Shown piece after piece: positions 45,060 through 53,237 of a DNA stretch of 64,000 bases. Within the stretch, counting starts at the first letter, position 1. Each line of letters begins with the position of its first letter. A model generated the notes under the pieces. It did no database searches. It was given only the letters and a program-made list of their open reading frames with translations, and was not told the DNA's origin. Both the position numbers and the translations under genes were made by a program. This DNA is from Pseudomonas sp. Marseille-Q3773 (lineage in GTDB: Bacteria; Pseudomonadota; Gammaproteobacteria; Pseudomonadales; Pseudomonadaceae): NCBI RefSeq assembly GCF_916618955.1, contig NZ_OU745390.1, positions 1,364,001 to 1,428,000 of the forward strand. The letters run 5' to 3'.

Positions 45060-48000
45060 TCAAAGCGGCAGGTTGAACAGGTCGTACGGCGGGTGCGTCA
45101 ACCATTGCTGGCGCAGGGCGGGGTCCGCGTCGAGCAGGGCCAGGCGTCGCCAGAACTCTGCACGGGCCTGTTGCGGGTGCGACAGGAACGGTTCACGTTC
45201 AAGCAAGGGCCTGAGATCGCGGCGGTACTGCAGCGGTAATCGTTGCCACAGCGCCGATTCGGCCGGGCCGGTCTGTTCGAAGAACTCCAGGTAGTCACTT
45301 TCGCACACCAGCAGGTCCACCTGGTGCATGGCGTTGTAGGTTTCGATCTGGGCAAGTACCGGAGCACCCAGCCAGTCGCTTTCCAGGCGCAAGGCGTCTG
45401 CGACTGGCCGGGGCACGTTGAAACCGTCTGGCAGCCGCTGCAGCTGGTTGTCGCTGATGTCGAGGATGATCGGCTCGGTTACCAGCTCGAGGCCTTGGGG
45501 CAATTCACTGAGCGCACAGTTGTTCAGGAACAGCGTTTTCAGCAAGGCCAGCCTGCGCAGGTCCGGGGCTTGCAGCAAGGGGTTGCCCGACAGGTCGAGC
45601 ACCGCAAGGCCCAGGCAACTGTCCAGTGCTTGCTGGGCCTGGGCGTCCCAGGTGATGCGGTTGCCTTCCATATCCAGCCAGCTGAGTTGGGCAGGGTCGC
45701 CCAGGCGGGGCAATGTGTCGAACCGGCAATCAGTCAGAAGCAGGCGCTTGAGGTTGGGAAAGCGTTGGTAGAATCCGGCCGGCAACTGACTGAGGGAACG
45801 GTTGTTGCTCAATGACAGGTGCTCCACATGGGCGAAGTCATCGGGCAAGGGCAGGCTGGCCAGGGCCTGGTTGTCCAGCTCCAGTCCGGACAGGTCCAGG
45901 CTGTACAGGCGGCCACCGCCTTCAAGCGCTACGCTCGATAGCCGCTGCCAGGCGTTGAGAATCGGGCGGATGGCCCGGTGTCGCTGGTGGGCGCGCTGCG
46001 GGTCGTGCCGCGCCCATTCCTGCAGGTCGCGACGCAGGGTATCCAGACGCTGCTGCAAGTCGCGCAGCCGCTGTGTGGGGGAGCGAAGGTCATCGAGGTA
46101 CGGGTTGTCCTCGTCGTTGCCGAGCCAGGCTTCGAATTCCTGATCGGTGGCGTCGGGGTACAGGCGGCGATAGGCCCCGATCAGCGAGCCTGCCAGGCGT
46201 GGCTGATGCGGTTCGGGGGCAAGGGGCCGGCCGCCGTACAAGCCACCCTTCGGCCTGCGCAGCAACGCGCGGTGCCCCCACAAGCGCTGCGCCAGTGTCG
46301 CCCTGTGCTGTTCGGCCCAAGCCAGCACCCGCTGGCGTAGCGTGCTGCCATCGTCGGTGGGGAAACCCAGCGTCCGGCGTTGCGAGCGCGGCAGGGCCTG
46401 TTCTACCGCGCGGCACAGGTCTGGGTCGTGCGCAGCAGCCGCTGGGCGCTCGCCCAGGTCGGCCTCATAACCGTCGGCTGTCTTGATCACCCGGCACAGG
46501 GTGGTGGCCTGGTCGCTGCCGACCTGATCCAGGCGAGGGCCTGCGGGGCTGGCGCCACGCAACTCCAGGCGCAGGTGCTCAGGCCAGCCGGGCATCGCAT
46601 CCAGTGCGCTGAACACCAGGCGCTCGCTGTCGCTGCTGGCGTGGGCCGGCTGCAGCACGCCTTCCAGCGCGCGTACCAGCGGCAGCTCGCTGTGCACCTG
46701 TTCCAGCGTCTGGCGAAGCCGCGCAGGTAACTGGCTGCTCTGTTGCCAGGCGAGCATTTCGGCTTCGTCCAGCGGTGCCAGCAGACGCCGGGCCAGGGCC
46801 GGGGAAAGCCGCGGGTAGGCGTCAAGCAGTTTCTGCGTTGACGGGATGAGCGGGGTGCTACCGTTGTAGAGCAGCTCGAACAGGCCCGGCGGGGCGTTGT
46901 CCGCCAATGCGGCGACTTCGGCCTGTGCCGCCATGCGTTGCAGGGTATCGAGCAACAGCGGGGGCGTGGGCAAGCCTTCCAGGTGCACACGGCGCAAGAG
47001 CGCGGCGTCGATGCCGCAAAGCCGCCCAGCCTGCGTCAACTGGCCCGGGGTGAAGGCGGCGTAGGCCTCGCCAAGGCGGCGCGCCAGCTTCGCGAATGGC
47101 CACTGGCCGGGTTGTTCATGCTGGCCGCGCCAGGCACCTTCGTCGTTGTGCGTCAGTGGTGGCTGCCAGGCGTCCGGCGTCTGCGGGTGGACGACCCGCC
47201 ATTGTTGCAGGTCGTTGTCGAACCGTTGTTCGAAGAGATGGCCGTCCATACGGATGAAATGGCGACCCTCGTAGCGATATTGGCCAAGTGTATTGGGCCG
47301 CAGGTTTTCCGGCAGCAGCACGGCACTGCGGTAGGGGGTGAGGTCTTCATTCCAGAGCCGGTAGCGTCCATCGCTGCCGCGTACCTGCTGGAGACTTTCC
47401 ATCAACGGGCTGTTGAACAGCTTAGGTACGCCCTTGGCCGCCGCCGTGAAGCCGCCGATCAGAGCCAGGTTCAGCCCGACCGCCTCCAGGTGGCGCAGTG
47501 CCAGGTGGCGGTCGCCTTCCTGCCAGGCCTCGTAGCCCTCGAAGGCTTCGCCAAGCAGTTGGCAGGCCGTAACGGCCAGCATCAGGGTACCTACAGATGG
47601 AATGAAGAACCCGGCAATGTTCAGTACATCCAGGCCGAGGCTTGCCCATTCTTCCAGACGTCTGGCCCGCGCGTTGGCATCGGCTGCGGCGGTCGGCACC
47701 GCGAGCAGGCTGGCTTCGTGCTTGAGGCGGGCCAGGTGCAGGTCCTGGCAGTGGCCGAAAGGCTCGGCCGCCAAGGCCAGGCGTGTGGGGCGCAGGTCTG
47801 CGTGCGCGGCCCGCTGCCAGGTGCGGTCGAAGGCTGTGTTGCCGGCAGCGTCGAGGTTTTGCTGCAGCAGGTCGAGAAAGTGCGCGCGCTGGTCCTGCCT
47901 GATGTAGGCCGCGAAAGCCTGGCGGGCATCGGCCTCCAGCAACAAGGTCGCCAGTGCCTCGTGCACCGCGTCCAGGTTGCGGCATTGCCGCAGTGCCGGG

Positions 48001-48887
48001 TCATGGCCGGGCAGGTACAGCGCCAGCCCCGCGCGGCCGGCGTCGATCAACATGACATCGTGCAGGGTGGTGCCGAACAGCGCCAGCTGCCAACACTTCA
48101 CCTCGCCGCCCTGCAACAGCCGCTCGACCTGATCACGCGTGCTGCCATCGACCAGATGCCGCAGGTAGGCAAGGTCGGCGGCCAGGCGCAAGCGGTTCTT
48201 TTGTACCTGGATGGCCAGCGTGCGGGTAGCGGGCCGGGCGAAGTAGTGTTCCAGGTGGGCTTGGTACGCACCGCCCAGGTCCAGTTCACGGCACAGTGTG
48301 GCGAAGGCGGCGGGTACCAGCGGCAGGCGCTCCACCCGGTAGCGCTCGGACTGTAGCGGAAAGTGGGCCGCGGGTACCTGCATGCCCAATGGTACCGAAC
48401 CTTGCACTTCCACCGTCGTCACCTGGATGTTGCCGCTCAGGGCGATGGCACTCTCGGGGCTGAACACCTCGTCGTCGGCGAAGTTCTGCAGGGCGGCCTG
48501 GAGCAGGTCATGGCGCTGATGTCGATAGAGATAGCGCAGGCCAACCCAATGCCAGCTGCGTTCGACCCGCAATAACTCGGCAGTACGCGGGGAGGCGTGA
48601 ATGTCTTGTTCGGCCAGGCTGTCCTGGAGCAAAGGTTCAGCGAATTCAGTGATCTGTTTCAGACCTTTCAGAGCGTGGGCCAGGGCCGCTTGCGCGCGCA
48701 GCAGGCGCGTGCTGCTGGCGCGCACGGCCTGGCGCAGGTCTGGAGGGGAATTGGCGAACCAGTCCTGTGCCTGCCACGGGGCGATCTGGGTTCGTTGTAA
48801 TGCGGCCCACTGCTCGGCTGTCGCCTGGCGGGCCCAGTGCGGCAGTTGCGCTTCGAGCATGGACTGATGGGGATTGCTGGCGCGCAT
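45060..48887 (-). CDS. Giant LRR protein of the DUF6543/dermonecrotic-toxin-like type
   Basis: A 1275-residue protein without a Sec signal. AAGGAG lies 8 bases before the ATG at 48887, so this start is preferred over an in-frame ATG 36 bases upstream. The N-terminal 400 residues resemble the Pseudomonas DUF6543 region. Two hydrophobic stretches near 415-450 (NIAGFFIPSVGTLMLAVTAC) and 470-485 (LNLALIGGFTAAAK) could form a membrane hairpin. Residues about 1020-1130 carry leucine-rich repeats (LEHLSLSNNRSLSQLP without LEH in strict frame; LAVLDLSGNPLLQAPDL; IILDISDNQLQRLPDGF). The C-terminus ends DLFNLPL. Such proteins are common in plant- and soil-associated Pseudomonas and are suspected toxins or effectors. 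Function is inferred only. Confidence 0.75.
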   Translation of the reverse strand: MRASNPHQSMLEAQLPHWARQATAEQWAALQRTQIAPWQAQDWFANSPPDLRQAVRASSTRLLRAQAALAHALKGLKQITEFAEPLLQDSLAEQDIHASPRTAELLRVERSWHWVGLRYLYRHQRHDLLQAALQNFADDEVFSPESAIALSGNIQVTTVEVQGSVPLGMQVPAAHFPLQSERYRVERLPLVPAAFATLCRELDLGGAYQAHLEHYFARPATRTLAIQVQKNRLRLAADLAYLRHLVDGSTRDQVERLLQGGEVKCWQLALFGTTLHDVMLIDAGRAGLALYLPGHDPALRQCRNLDAVHEALATLLLEADARQAFAAYIRQDQRAHFLDLLQQNLDAAGNTAFDRTWQRAAHADLRPTRLALAAEPFGHCQDLHLARLKHEASLLAVPTAAADANARARRLEEWASLGLDVLNIAGFFIPSVGTLMLAVTACQLLGEAFEGYEAWQEGDRHLALRHLEAVGLNLALIGGFTAAAKGVPKLFNSPLMESLQQVRGSDGRYRLWNEDLTPYRSAVLLPENLRPNTLGQYRYEGRHFIRMDGHLFEQRFDNDLQQWRVVHPQTPDAWQPPLTHNDEGAWRGQHEQPGQWPFAKLARRLGEAYAAFTPGQLTQAGRLCGIDAALLRRVHLEGLPTPPLLLDTLQRMAAQAEVAALADNAPPGLFELLYNGSTPLIPSTQKLLDAYPRLSPALARRLLAPLDEAEMLAWQQSSQLPARLRQTLEQVHSELPLVRALEGVLQPAHASSDSERLVFSALDAMPGWPEHLRLELRGASPAGPRLDQVGSDQATTLCRVIKTADGYEADLGERPAAAAHDPDLCRAVEQALPRSQRRTLGFPTDDGSTLRQRVLAWAEQHRATLAQRLWGHRALLRRPKGGLYGGRPLAPEPHQPRLAGSLIGAYRRLYPDATDQEFEAWLGNDEDNPYLDDLRSPTQRLRDLQQRLDTLRRDLQEWARHDPQRAHQRHRAIRPILNAWQRLSSVALEGGGRLYSLDLSGLELDNQALASLPLPDDFAHVEHLSLSNNRSLSQLPAGFYQRFPNLKRLLLTDCRFDTLPRLGDPAQLSWLDMEGNRITWDAQAQQALDSCLGLAVLDLSGNPLLQAPDLRRLALLKTLFLNNCALSELPQGLELVTEPIILDISDNQLQRLPDGFNVPRPVADALRLESDWLGAPVLAQIETYNAMHQVDLLVCESDYLEFFEQTGPAESALWQRLPLQYRRDLRPLLEREPFLSHPQQARAEFWRRLALLDADPALRQQWLTHPPYDLFNLPL

Positions 48888-49196
48888 GGCGATGCTCCTT
48901 CTTTTATACAAAGAAGGCATCAAACGTTATTTCTCGATTGCCAAGTGGTAGCGGGATAACGCGGAAACGGCAGGTAGCCAGGAGTGACCACCGCGGCAGG
49001 AAATTTGGCGCCATGAACCGTTGCAGGCGCTTGCACAGGTGTCGGGAAATGCAATCAGGGGCTGCTTGCGAAACGGTTTATGCGCACCTTAAATTGAATC
49101 GATAGTCGGCTTTGCGACCAAAGCGCGCGTATCCAGTAACCACAACTGTTCTTTTCCTAATAGACCAAGTGCACATCGAAGGACGTCGAACAAGAA
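48888..49196. other. Divergent intergenic region, less GC-rich
   Basis: The 309 bases between the giant LRR gene and the GNAT-like gene contain no convincing gene. They are visibly richer in A/T than the flanks (for example ACCTTAAATTGAATCGATAG near 49086). The stretch CTTTTCCTAATAGACC near 49149 could hold a -10 element for the rightward gene. No RNA gene or repeat was recognised. Confidence 0.5.
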
Positions 49197-50351
49197 ATGA
49201 AAGCGACCTTGACGGCATTGGCGCGAAAACACCTGTCGCCCTCGATACGCTACGAAATGAGACACTTGGCCAGCCAAGTGCGCGAAGTGCTGGCGCGTGC
49301 CTGTTTCTGGCGCTGGGAAATTGCCAGGTTTCGCCTGCAGCAGGAAAGCCCGTACGAAATTGTCTATGTCGGCCGCAAGCAGCAAAGGGAGATGGCCAAG
49401 CTGTTGATCGGCGGCAAGGGCCAAGGCAGTGCCGGAATCGTTGACAGCACAAGCGCGACGACGGCGGCCAGCCATGTGGTGGTGGTTAGCGAAATGCCCA
49501 CGGCAGGGGCATTGTCGGTACCGCACTACCTGAGCGCCGTGGTGCCGCTGGGCCGTGCGCTGGAGGACATTACGGCGCGCTACGACAGCGAGCTCAGGCG
49601 GAGCATCCGCAAGCATCGCCCGCTGTACCGCATGCGCCAGGCCCTGACGGACGAGGAGATCGCCATGGCCGACCGTGATCTTCTGCGCCCGTATGCCAGC
49701 GCCAGGCAGGGTATTCATGCGGCACAGTTCCCCACGGCGGAAGTATTTCGTATCGCCAAAAGCGTCGGCCGGCTCGATCTGATCACCTGCGGTGACGAGG
49801 TGATTGGTTGCCATCTGGGCTGCGAAGTGGTGCGCGGGGGCAAACGTTACTGGAGCACGTTGCGTTTCGGTTATTGCCAGGCGGTGTTCTCCGACGCGCG
49901 CAAGTTGCGCGAGGTGAACTCGATCACCACATTCATGGCGCTGGAGTGGGCACTGGAGCAGGGGTTTGATTATTACGACATCGGCCTTTGTCTGGCACGC
50001 CCGGATGACGGTTTGTTGAAATGGAAGCGCCGTCGCGGCGGCGATATCGATTCGCTGGGCAACCATGCCTATCTGTTTGTCCGCTTGCCCAGGACCGGCA
50101 CGGCGAAGTTTCTCTGGGACACACCGATGTTTGCGGTGGAAGGTGACAAACTCACCTTGCACCTGGGGCTGCCCGACGGCCCGAGTGACGAGGAGGTTGC
50201 CAGCCGCTATCAGGAGATGGTGTTCGGTGGCCTGCACAAGGTTTATCTGTATGGCGGCCATGGCGCGGGCGAACCGTTCGTGGAAACTTTGCGCAGTCGT
50301 TATGCCAACCTGCGTTCACCGCCCACGCTGGAACGGGTCATGTGCAGCTGA
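49197..50351 (+). CDS. GNAT/FemAB-like acyltransferase-type protein
   Basis: A 384-residue cytoplasmic protein. The C-terminal half has the character of the GNAT fold found in FemAB/BioF2-like proteins: LDLITCGDEVIGCHLGCEVV, YWSTLRFGYCQAVFSDAR and LEWALEQGFDYYDIGLCLAR are strand and helix segments of such domains, and LLKWKRRRGGDID resembles the KxxFG-like region near their ends. The N-terminal 130 residues are Arg-rich. Together with the glycosyltransferase-like gene that follows, it may modify a surface glycan. The ribosome site (GAACAAGAA) is weak. Substrate and acyl donor are unknown. Confidence 0.7.
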   Translation: MKATLTALARKHLSPSIRYEMRHLASQVREVLARACFWRWEIARFRLQQESPYEIVYVGRKQQREMAKLLIGGKGQGSAGIVDSTSATTAASHVVVVSEMPTAGALSVPHYLSAVVPLGRALEDITARYDSELRRSIRKHRPLYRMRQALTDEEIAMADRDLLRPYASARQGIHAAQFPTAEVFRIAKSVGRLDLITCGDEVIGCHLGCEVVRGGKRYWSTLRFGYCQAVFSDARKLREVNSITTFMALEWALEQGFDYYDIGLCLARPDDGLLKWKRRRGGDIDSLGNHAYLFVRLPRTGTAKFLWDTPMFAVEGDKLTLHLGLPDGPSDEEVASRYQEMVFGGLHKVYLYGGHGAGEPFVETLRSRYANLRSPPTLERVMCS

Positions 50352-50372
50352 ACATTGGCAGAATGCATGGGC

Positions 50373-50397
50373 TTGGCGCACCGCGCCGGCTTTTTTG
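50373..50397 (+). terminator. Candidate intrinsic terminator
   Basis: GGCGC (50375-50379), loop ACC, GCGCC (50383-50387), flanked by two wobble pairs and followed after GGC by TTTTTTG. The stem is short but very GC-rich. It would partly separate the GNAT-like gene from the next gene, whose ribosome site begins 10 bases later. Confidence 0.5.
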
Positions 50398-50420
50398 TTC
50401 GTCACCAAGGGGGACGCTTC

Positions 50421-51548
50421 ATGGAGAGCGATATCTCGCAGTTTGGCGCATTGCCGCCAGCCAGGCAGCACACCTGGACCTTGGCTGCCTACCGCTACAT
50501 GGTGCGCAAACGGCTGGGCGGAGGCAGCGGCATCGACCTCAAGAGTATCGCGGCCAAGAGTTGGGATATAGCCCCGGGCGAGATCACGGTCTCGCCACCG
50601 GCCATTTACCTGCCAGGCCAACTGGAGCGAGTGACGGGCTGGGAAGGCAAACGTTTCTATCCGTACGTGCACCCGGGCCCTACCATGCAGGGCGGCATCA
50701 GCGTGCAGCACGGACCGACCCGCGGTTATCTGATCAAGGATGTGTGGCTGGTCGAGGGGGCATTGTACAAGGGCAAGGCCAGCCACTGGCTGTCACTGAA
50801 GCCACGCACTTTTCCAACCATTACTGTGGACCGCGAAGTGGACCGCGCGGCGATCTATTGCACGCAGAACGGTAATACCTGGTTCGGCACTTGGCTGATG
50901 GAAGATTGCCCGACCTATGCGCTGGCCTGTAACGAGGGCGTACCGGTGACCACCGCGCCTTCGGCGAGGTACCCGTTGTATTCCCAGGCGCCGGCCTATG
51001 AAGACTGGCTGGAGATGAAACCGCTGCGCCTGCGCAGCGCATTCTTCCGTGAACTGGTGCTATTCGATGACCAGGCCAATAACCGCAATCGAAGTGCCCG
51101 CTACCGGGCCATGGGCGACAAGTTGCTGGCGCACGTGGCGCATGCCCCACACCCTGGGGTGTTCCTGCTGCGCGGGGGCGACGGCGACTTGCGCCTGTTG
51201 CGCAATGAGCTGGCGTTGGCCGAGCACTTGCGGGCCAGCCGTGGCTTTCGCATCGTCAATCCGCTGAAGTGCGATGTACCCGATATCGTCGCGGCCTGCG
51301 CCGGGGCGAGGGTGGTGATGGGGGTGGAGGGTAGCCAGCTGGTGCACGGCGTGAACGTACTGCAACCCGGCGGTTGTCTGCTGACTTTGCAGCCGCCGAA
51401 CCGGTTCGTCAGCTATTACAAGTACCTGACGGATCGTGACGACCAGCATTTCGGCTTTGTGGTCGGGACCCCGGAAGGCGATGGTTTCACTATCGATATC
51501 GGCGAAGTGGAACGGACGCTCGACCTGTTCCCCCGACAAAGTGTGTAG
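50421..51548 (+). CDS. Family-61-like glycosyltransferase (DUF563)
   Basis: A 375-residue protein. The start at 50421 is chosen because AAGGGGG lies 8 bases upstream; an in-frame TTG at 50355 lies before the terminator-like hairpin and is less likely. Elements of the DUF563/GT61 family are visible: VFLLRGGDGDLRLLRNEL, then DVPDIVAACAGARVVMGVEGSQLVHGVN (here split as IVAACAGARVVMGVEGSQ and LVHGVN), in which the EGSQLVH motif corresponds to the 'HGAG/HGA' acceptor region of this family. It would transfer a sugar to a surface polymer. It follows the GNAT-like gene and probably works with it. Confidence 0.8.
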   Translation: MESDISQFGALPPARQHTWTLAAYRYMVRKRLGGGSGIDLKSIAAKSWDIAPGEITVSPPAIYLPGQLERVTGWEGKRFYPYVHPGPTMQGGISVQHGPTRGYLIKDVWLVEGALYKGKASHWLSLKPRTFPTITVDREVDRAAIYCTQNGNTWFGTWLMEDCPTYALACNEGVPVTTAPSARYPLYSQAPAYEDWLEMKPLRLRSAFFRELVLFDDQANNRNRSARYRAMGDKLLAHVAHAPHPGVFLLRGGDGDLRLLRNELALAEHLRASRGFRIVNPLKCDVPDIVAACAGARVVMGVEGSQLVHGVNVLQPGGCLLTLQPPNRFVSYYKYLTDRDDQHFGFVVGTPEGDGFTIDIGEVERTLDLFPRQSV

Positions 51549-51584
51549 TATCCGCATGCATGGCAGCGGCAAGCGGGGCAGGGG

Positions 51585-52373
51585 ATGATCGAAGTATCAA
51601 GGTTCTGGCGCGATCCGGCGTTGCCCTTCGTCGAAGCCCGACGGGTAGGGGACGGGCGCCAGGTGTGCTACGCCGCGCATTCCCACGAGAGCTTTTCCCT
51701 CGGGGTGATCACCGGAGGGCGCAGTACCTACCGGAACGCCGACCGGCAGATCGAGGTGGGTGCCGGTACCACTGTGCTGATGAACCCGGGCGTGGTGCAT
51801 GCTTGCAACCCCATCGCAGGGGAAGCGTGGTCGTACCTGATGCTGTTCGTCGACATGCCCTGGCTGCAGGCACAGGGTTTTACCTTGCCGGCCCAGGCCT
51901 GGAGCCGCTCGCCAGCGCTGTACCGACGGCTGTTGCAGCTGTTCGCCGACCTTTTTGACGCCCGCCTGGCAGACCGGGAACACCGTCTGGCGACGCTGTT
52001 TGTCGCGTTGCCGTCGCTGCTCGAGGCCGGTAGCGCCGACGTGCACGACGCAGGTAACCCGCGGCTGGACACCGCGGCAGCCTTCATACAGGCCCATCGC
52101 TGCGACCCGCTGAGCCTGGAAGACATCTGTGCGGCCTGCGGCTTGTCACGCTCGTACCTGATCCGGGCGTTCCGCCAGCGCTTCGGCCTGACACCGCATG
52201 GCTACCTGCTCGACCAGCGCGTGCAACTTGCCAGGGCGCAGTTGCGCCAAGGGCGGGCGATTGCCGAGGTTGCGCAGGAGACCGGGTTTGCCGACCAGGC
52301 GCACCTGCAGCGGGCCTTCAAGCAGCACCTGGCGACGACCCCCGGGCATTACCGCAAGGCTGCTGCTTGCTGA
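51585..52373 (+). CDS. AraC-family transcriptional regulator
   Basis: A 262-residue regulator. The N-terminal cupin-like sensor (AHSHESFSLGVITGGRSTYR, about residues 32-51; LMNPGVVHACNP) is followed by two helix-turn-helix units (LSLEDICAACGLSRSYLIRA and AIAEVAQETGFADQAHLQRA) and the end LATTPGHYRKA. This is the group that controls LysE-type exporters and amino-acid uptake; the lysE-like gene lies convergently, overlapping its 3' end by 25 bases. The sensor probably detects an amino acid or small polar compound. The ATG at 51585 lies directly after a G-rich stretch. Confidence 0.9.
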   Translation: MIEVSRFWRDPALPFVEARRVGDGRQVCYAAHSHESFSLGVITGGRSTYRNADRQIEVGAGTTVLMNPGVVHACNPIAGEAWSYLMLFVDMPWLQAQGFTLPAQAWSRSPALYRRLLQLFADLFDARLADREHRLATLFVALPSLLEAGSADVHDAGNPRLDTAAAFIQAHRCDPLSLEDICAACGLSRSYLIRAFRQRFGLTPHGYLLDQRVQLARAQLRQGRAIAEVAQETGFADQAHLQRAFKQHLATTPGHYRKAAAC

Positions 52374-52957
52374 CCTTGCATGAGCAGGTACACCGCGCTG
52401 GCTACCAGCAACAGCGCCAGGCCCCGATTCAGCAGGCGCAGGTGCCGAGGGTTTCCCAGGTACTGCCGAATCACGCTGCCTGCCCACGCCCAGCTGGCTA
52501 CCGAGAGGAAACAGATCGGTCCGTAGATCCAGGCAAACAGCCACAGCAACTGTTGCTCACCTCCGGTGTAGGCGCCGACGCCGGCCACCGCTGCCAGCCA
52601 GGCTTTGGGGTTGAGCCATTGCATCGCTGCACCGTGCCACGCCGAAGGCGCCCGGAGCAGGTGCGTGCTGCCCAGCTGCCCGTCGTCGCCAGCCAGTTTC
52701 CACGCCATGTACAGCAGAAACGCCACACCGCCCCAGTGCAACAGCAGGCCCAGCAGCGGCCAGCGCAACAGCAACTGGTGCATACCCAGGCCGACCAGTA
52801 CCAGCAGCAGGCAGAAGCCCAGGGTGGCGCCAGCCACATGCGCGAGGCTGGCGCGCAGGCCATGGCGGGCACCGCTGCCCAGCGCGACGATGTTGACCGG
52901 GCCGGGGGAAATCGAAGCCGCCAGTGCGAAGGCGGCCATGGACAGTGACAGGCTCAT
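52349..52957 (-). CDS. LysE-family amino-acid exporter
   Basis: A 202-residue protein with six hydrophobic helices. The N-terminus SMAAFALAASISPGPVNIVA contains the conserved SPGP motif of LysE/RhtB carriers; GARHGLRASLAHVAGATLGF and WLNPKAWLAAV are further family elements. It exports amino acids or derivatives from the inner membrane. It overlaps the convergent AraC regulator by 25 bases at the 3' end, an arrangement often found for exporter and regulator. Its promoter lies in 52958-53061 and shares this gap with the terC-like gene. Confidence 0.9.
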   Translation of the reverse strand: MSLSLSMAAFALAASISPGPVNIVALGSGARHGLRASLAHVAGATLGFCLLLVLVGLGMHQLLLRWPLLGLLLHWGGVAFLLYMAWKLAGDDGQLGSTHLLRAPSAWHGAAMQWLNPKAWLAAVAGVGAYTGGEQQLLWLFAWIYGPICFLSVASWAWAGSVIRQYLGNPRHLRLLNRGLALLLVASAVYLLMQGQQAAALR

Positions 52958-53061
52958 GCGGAGCTCCGTTTGCTTGGGGGAGGCCGTTATCCTCGGCCAT
53001 CGACAGGCGGTGATATTGAAGAAAAGTACCCAGTGCCCAGCGCATTTGCGCCAGCGGGTTC

Positions 53062-53091
53062 GTTACAGGTTTTGTAATAGTTTTCTATTAT
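53062..53091 (+). promoter_or_regulatory. Candidate sigma-70 promoter of the terC-like gene
   Basis: GTTACA (53062-53067), 18 bases, TATTAT (53086-53091) is a fair -35/-10 pair. TAATAG-TTTT-CTATTA (53075-53090) is a perfect inverted repeat overlapping it, so a regulator could bind there. Transcription would start near 53098, giving a leader of about 140 bases before the terC-like ATG. Confidence 0.45.
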
Positions 53092-53147
53092 CGAGGTTAC
53101 TTGTTCAGCCTGTACGATCCTCTTCCCTACTTGCAATCAAGGTCTAT

Positions 53148-53237
53148 ATGAGCACCTTCGCGGAGCCCCCCAGTTACCGGCCTGCACGGCCTCCCTTCCC
53201 CCGTCCTCGTGACGCTGCCCACATGAGCATCCACTAA
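53148..53237 (+). CDS. Proline-rich leader ORF upstream of the terC-like gene
   Basis: A 29-codon frame starting ATG at 53148 and ending TAA at 53235-53237. The terC-like ATG begins at the last base of that TAA (TAATG). The product starts [20 protein letters not shown] and contains seven prolines, including two PP pairs. An AAGG lies 8 bases upstream of the ATG. Termination-reinitiation coupling or ribosome stalling at prolines could control the downstream gene, as in the proline-rich MgtL leader of Salmonella; this is inference. No yybP-ykoY-type riboswitch was recognised. Confidence 0.5.
   Translation: MSTFAEPPSYRPARPPFPRPRDAAHMSIH

Noticed and set aside
45060..45480. An NEL-type E3 ubiquitin ligase domain at the end of the giant LRR protein
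   Set aside because: A Cys is present (LLVCESDYLEFF), but the CxD catalytic motif and the expected domain length after the LRRs are not seen.
52958..53236. A yybP-ykoY-type manganese riboswitch before the terC-like gene
   Set aside because: TerC genes often carry this riboswitch, but the conserved GGGGAGTAG element and paired loops are not present. The region reads instead as a promoter and a small proline-rich ORF.
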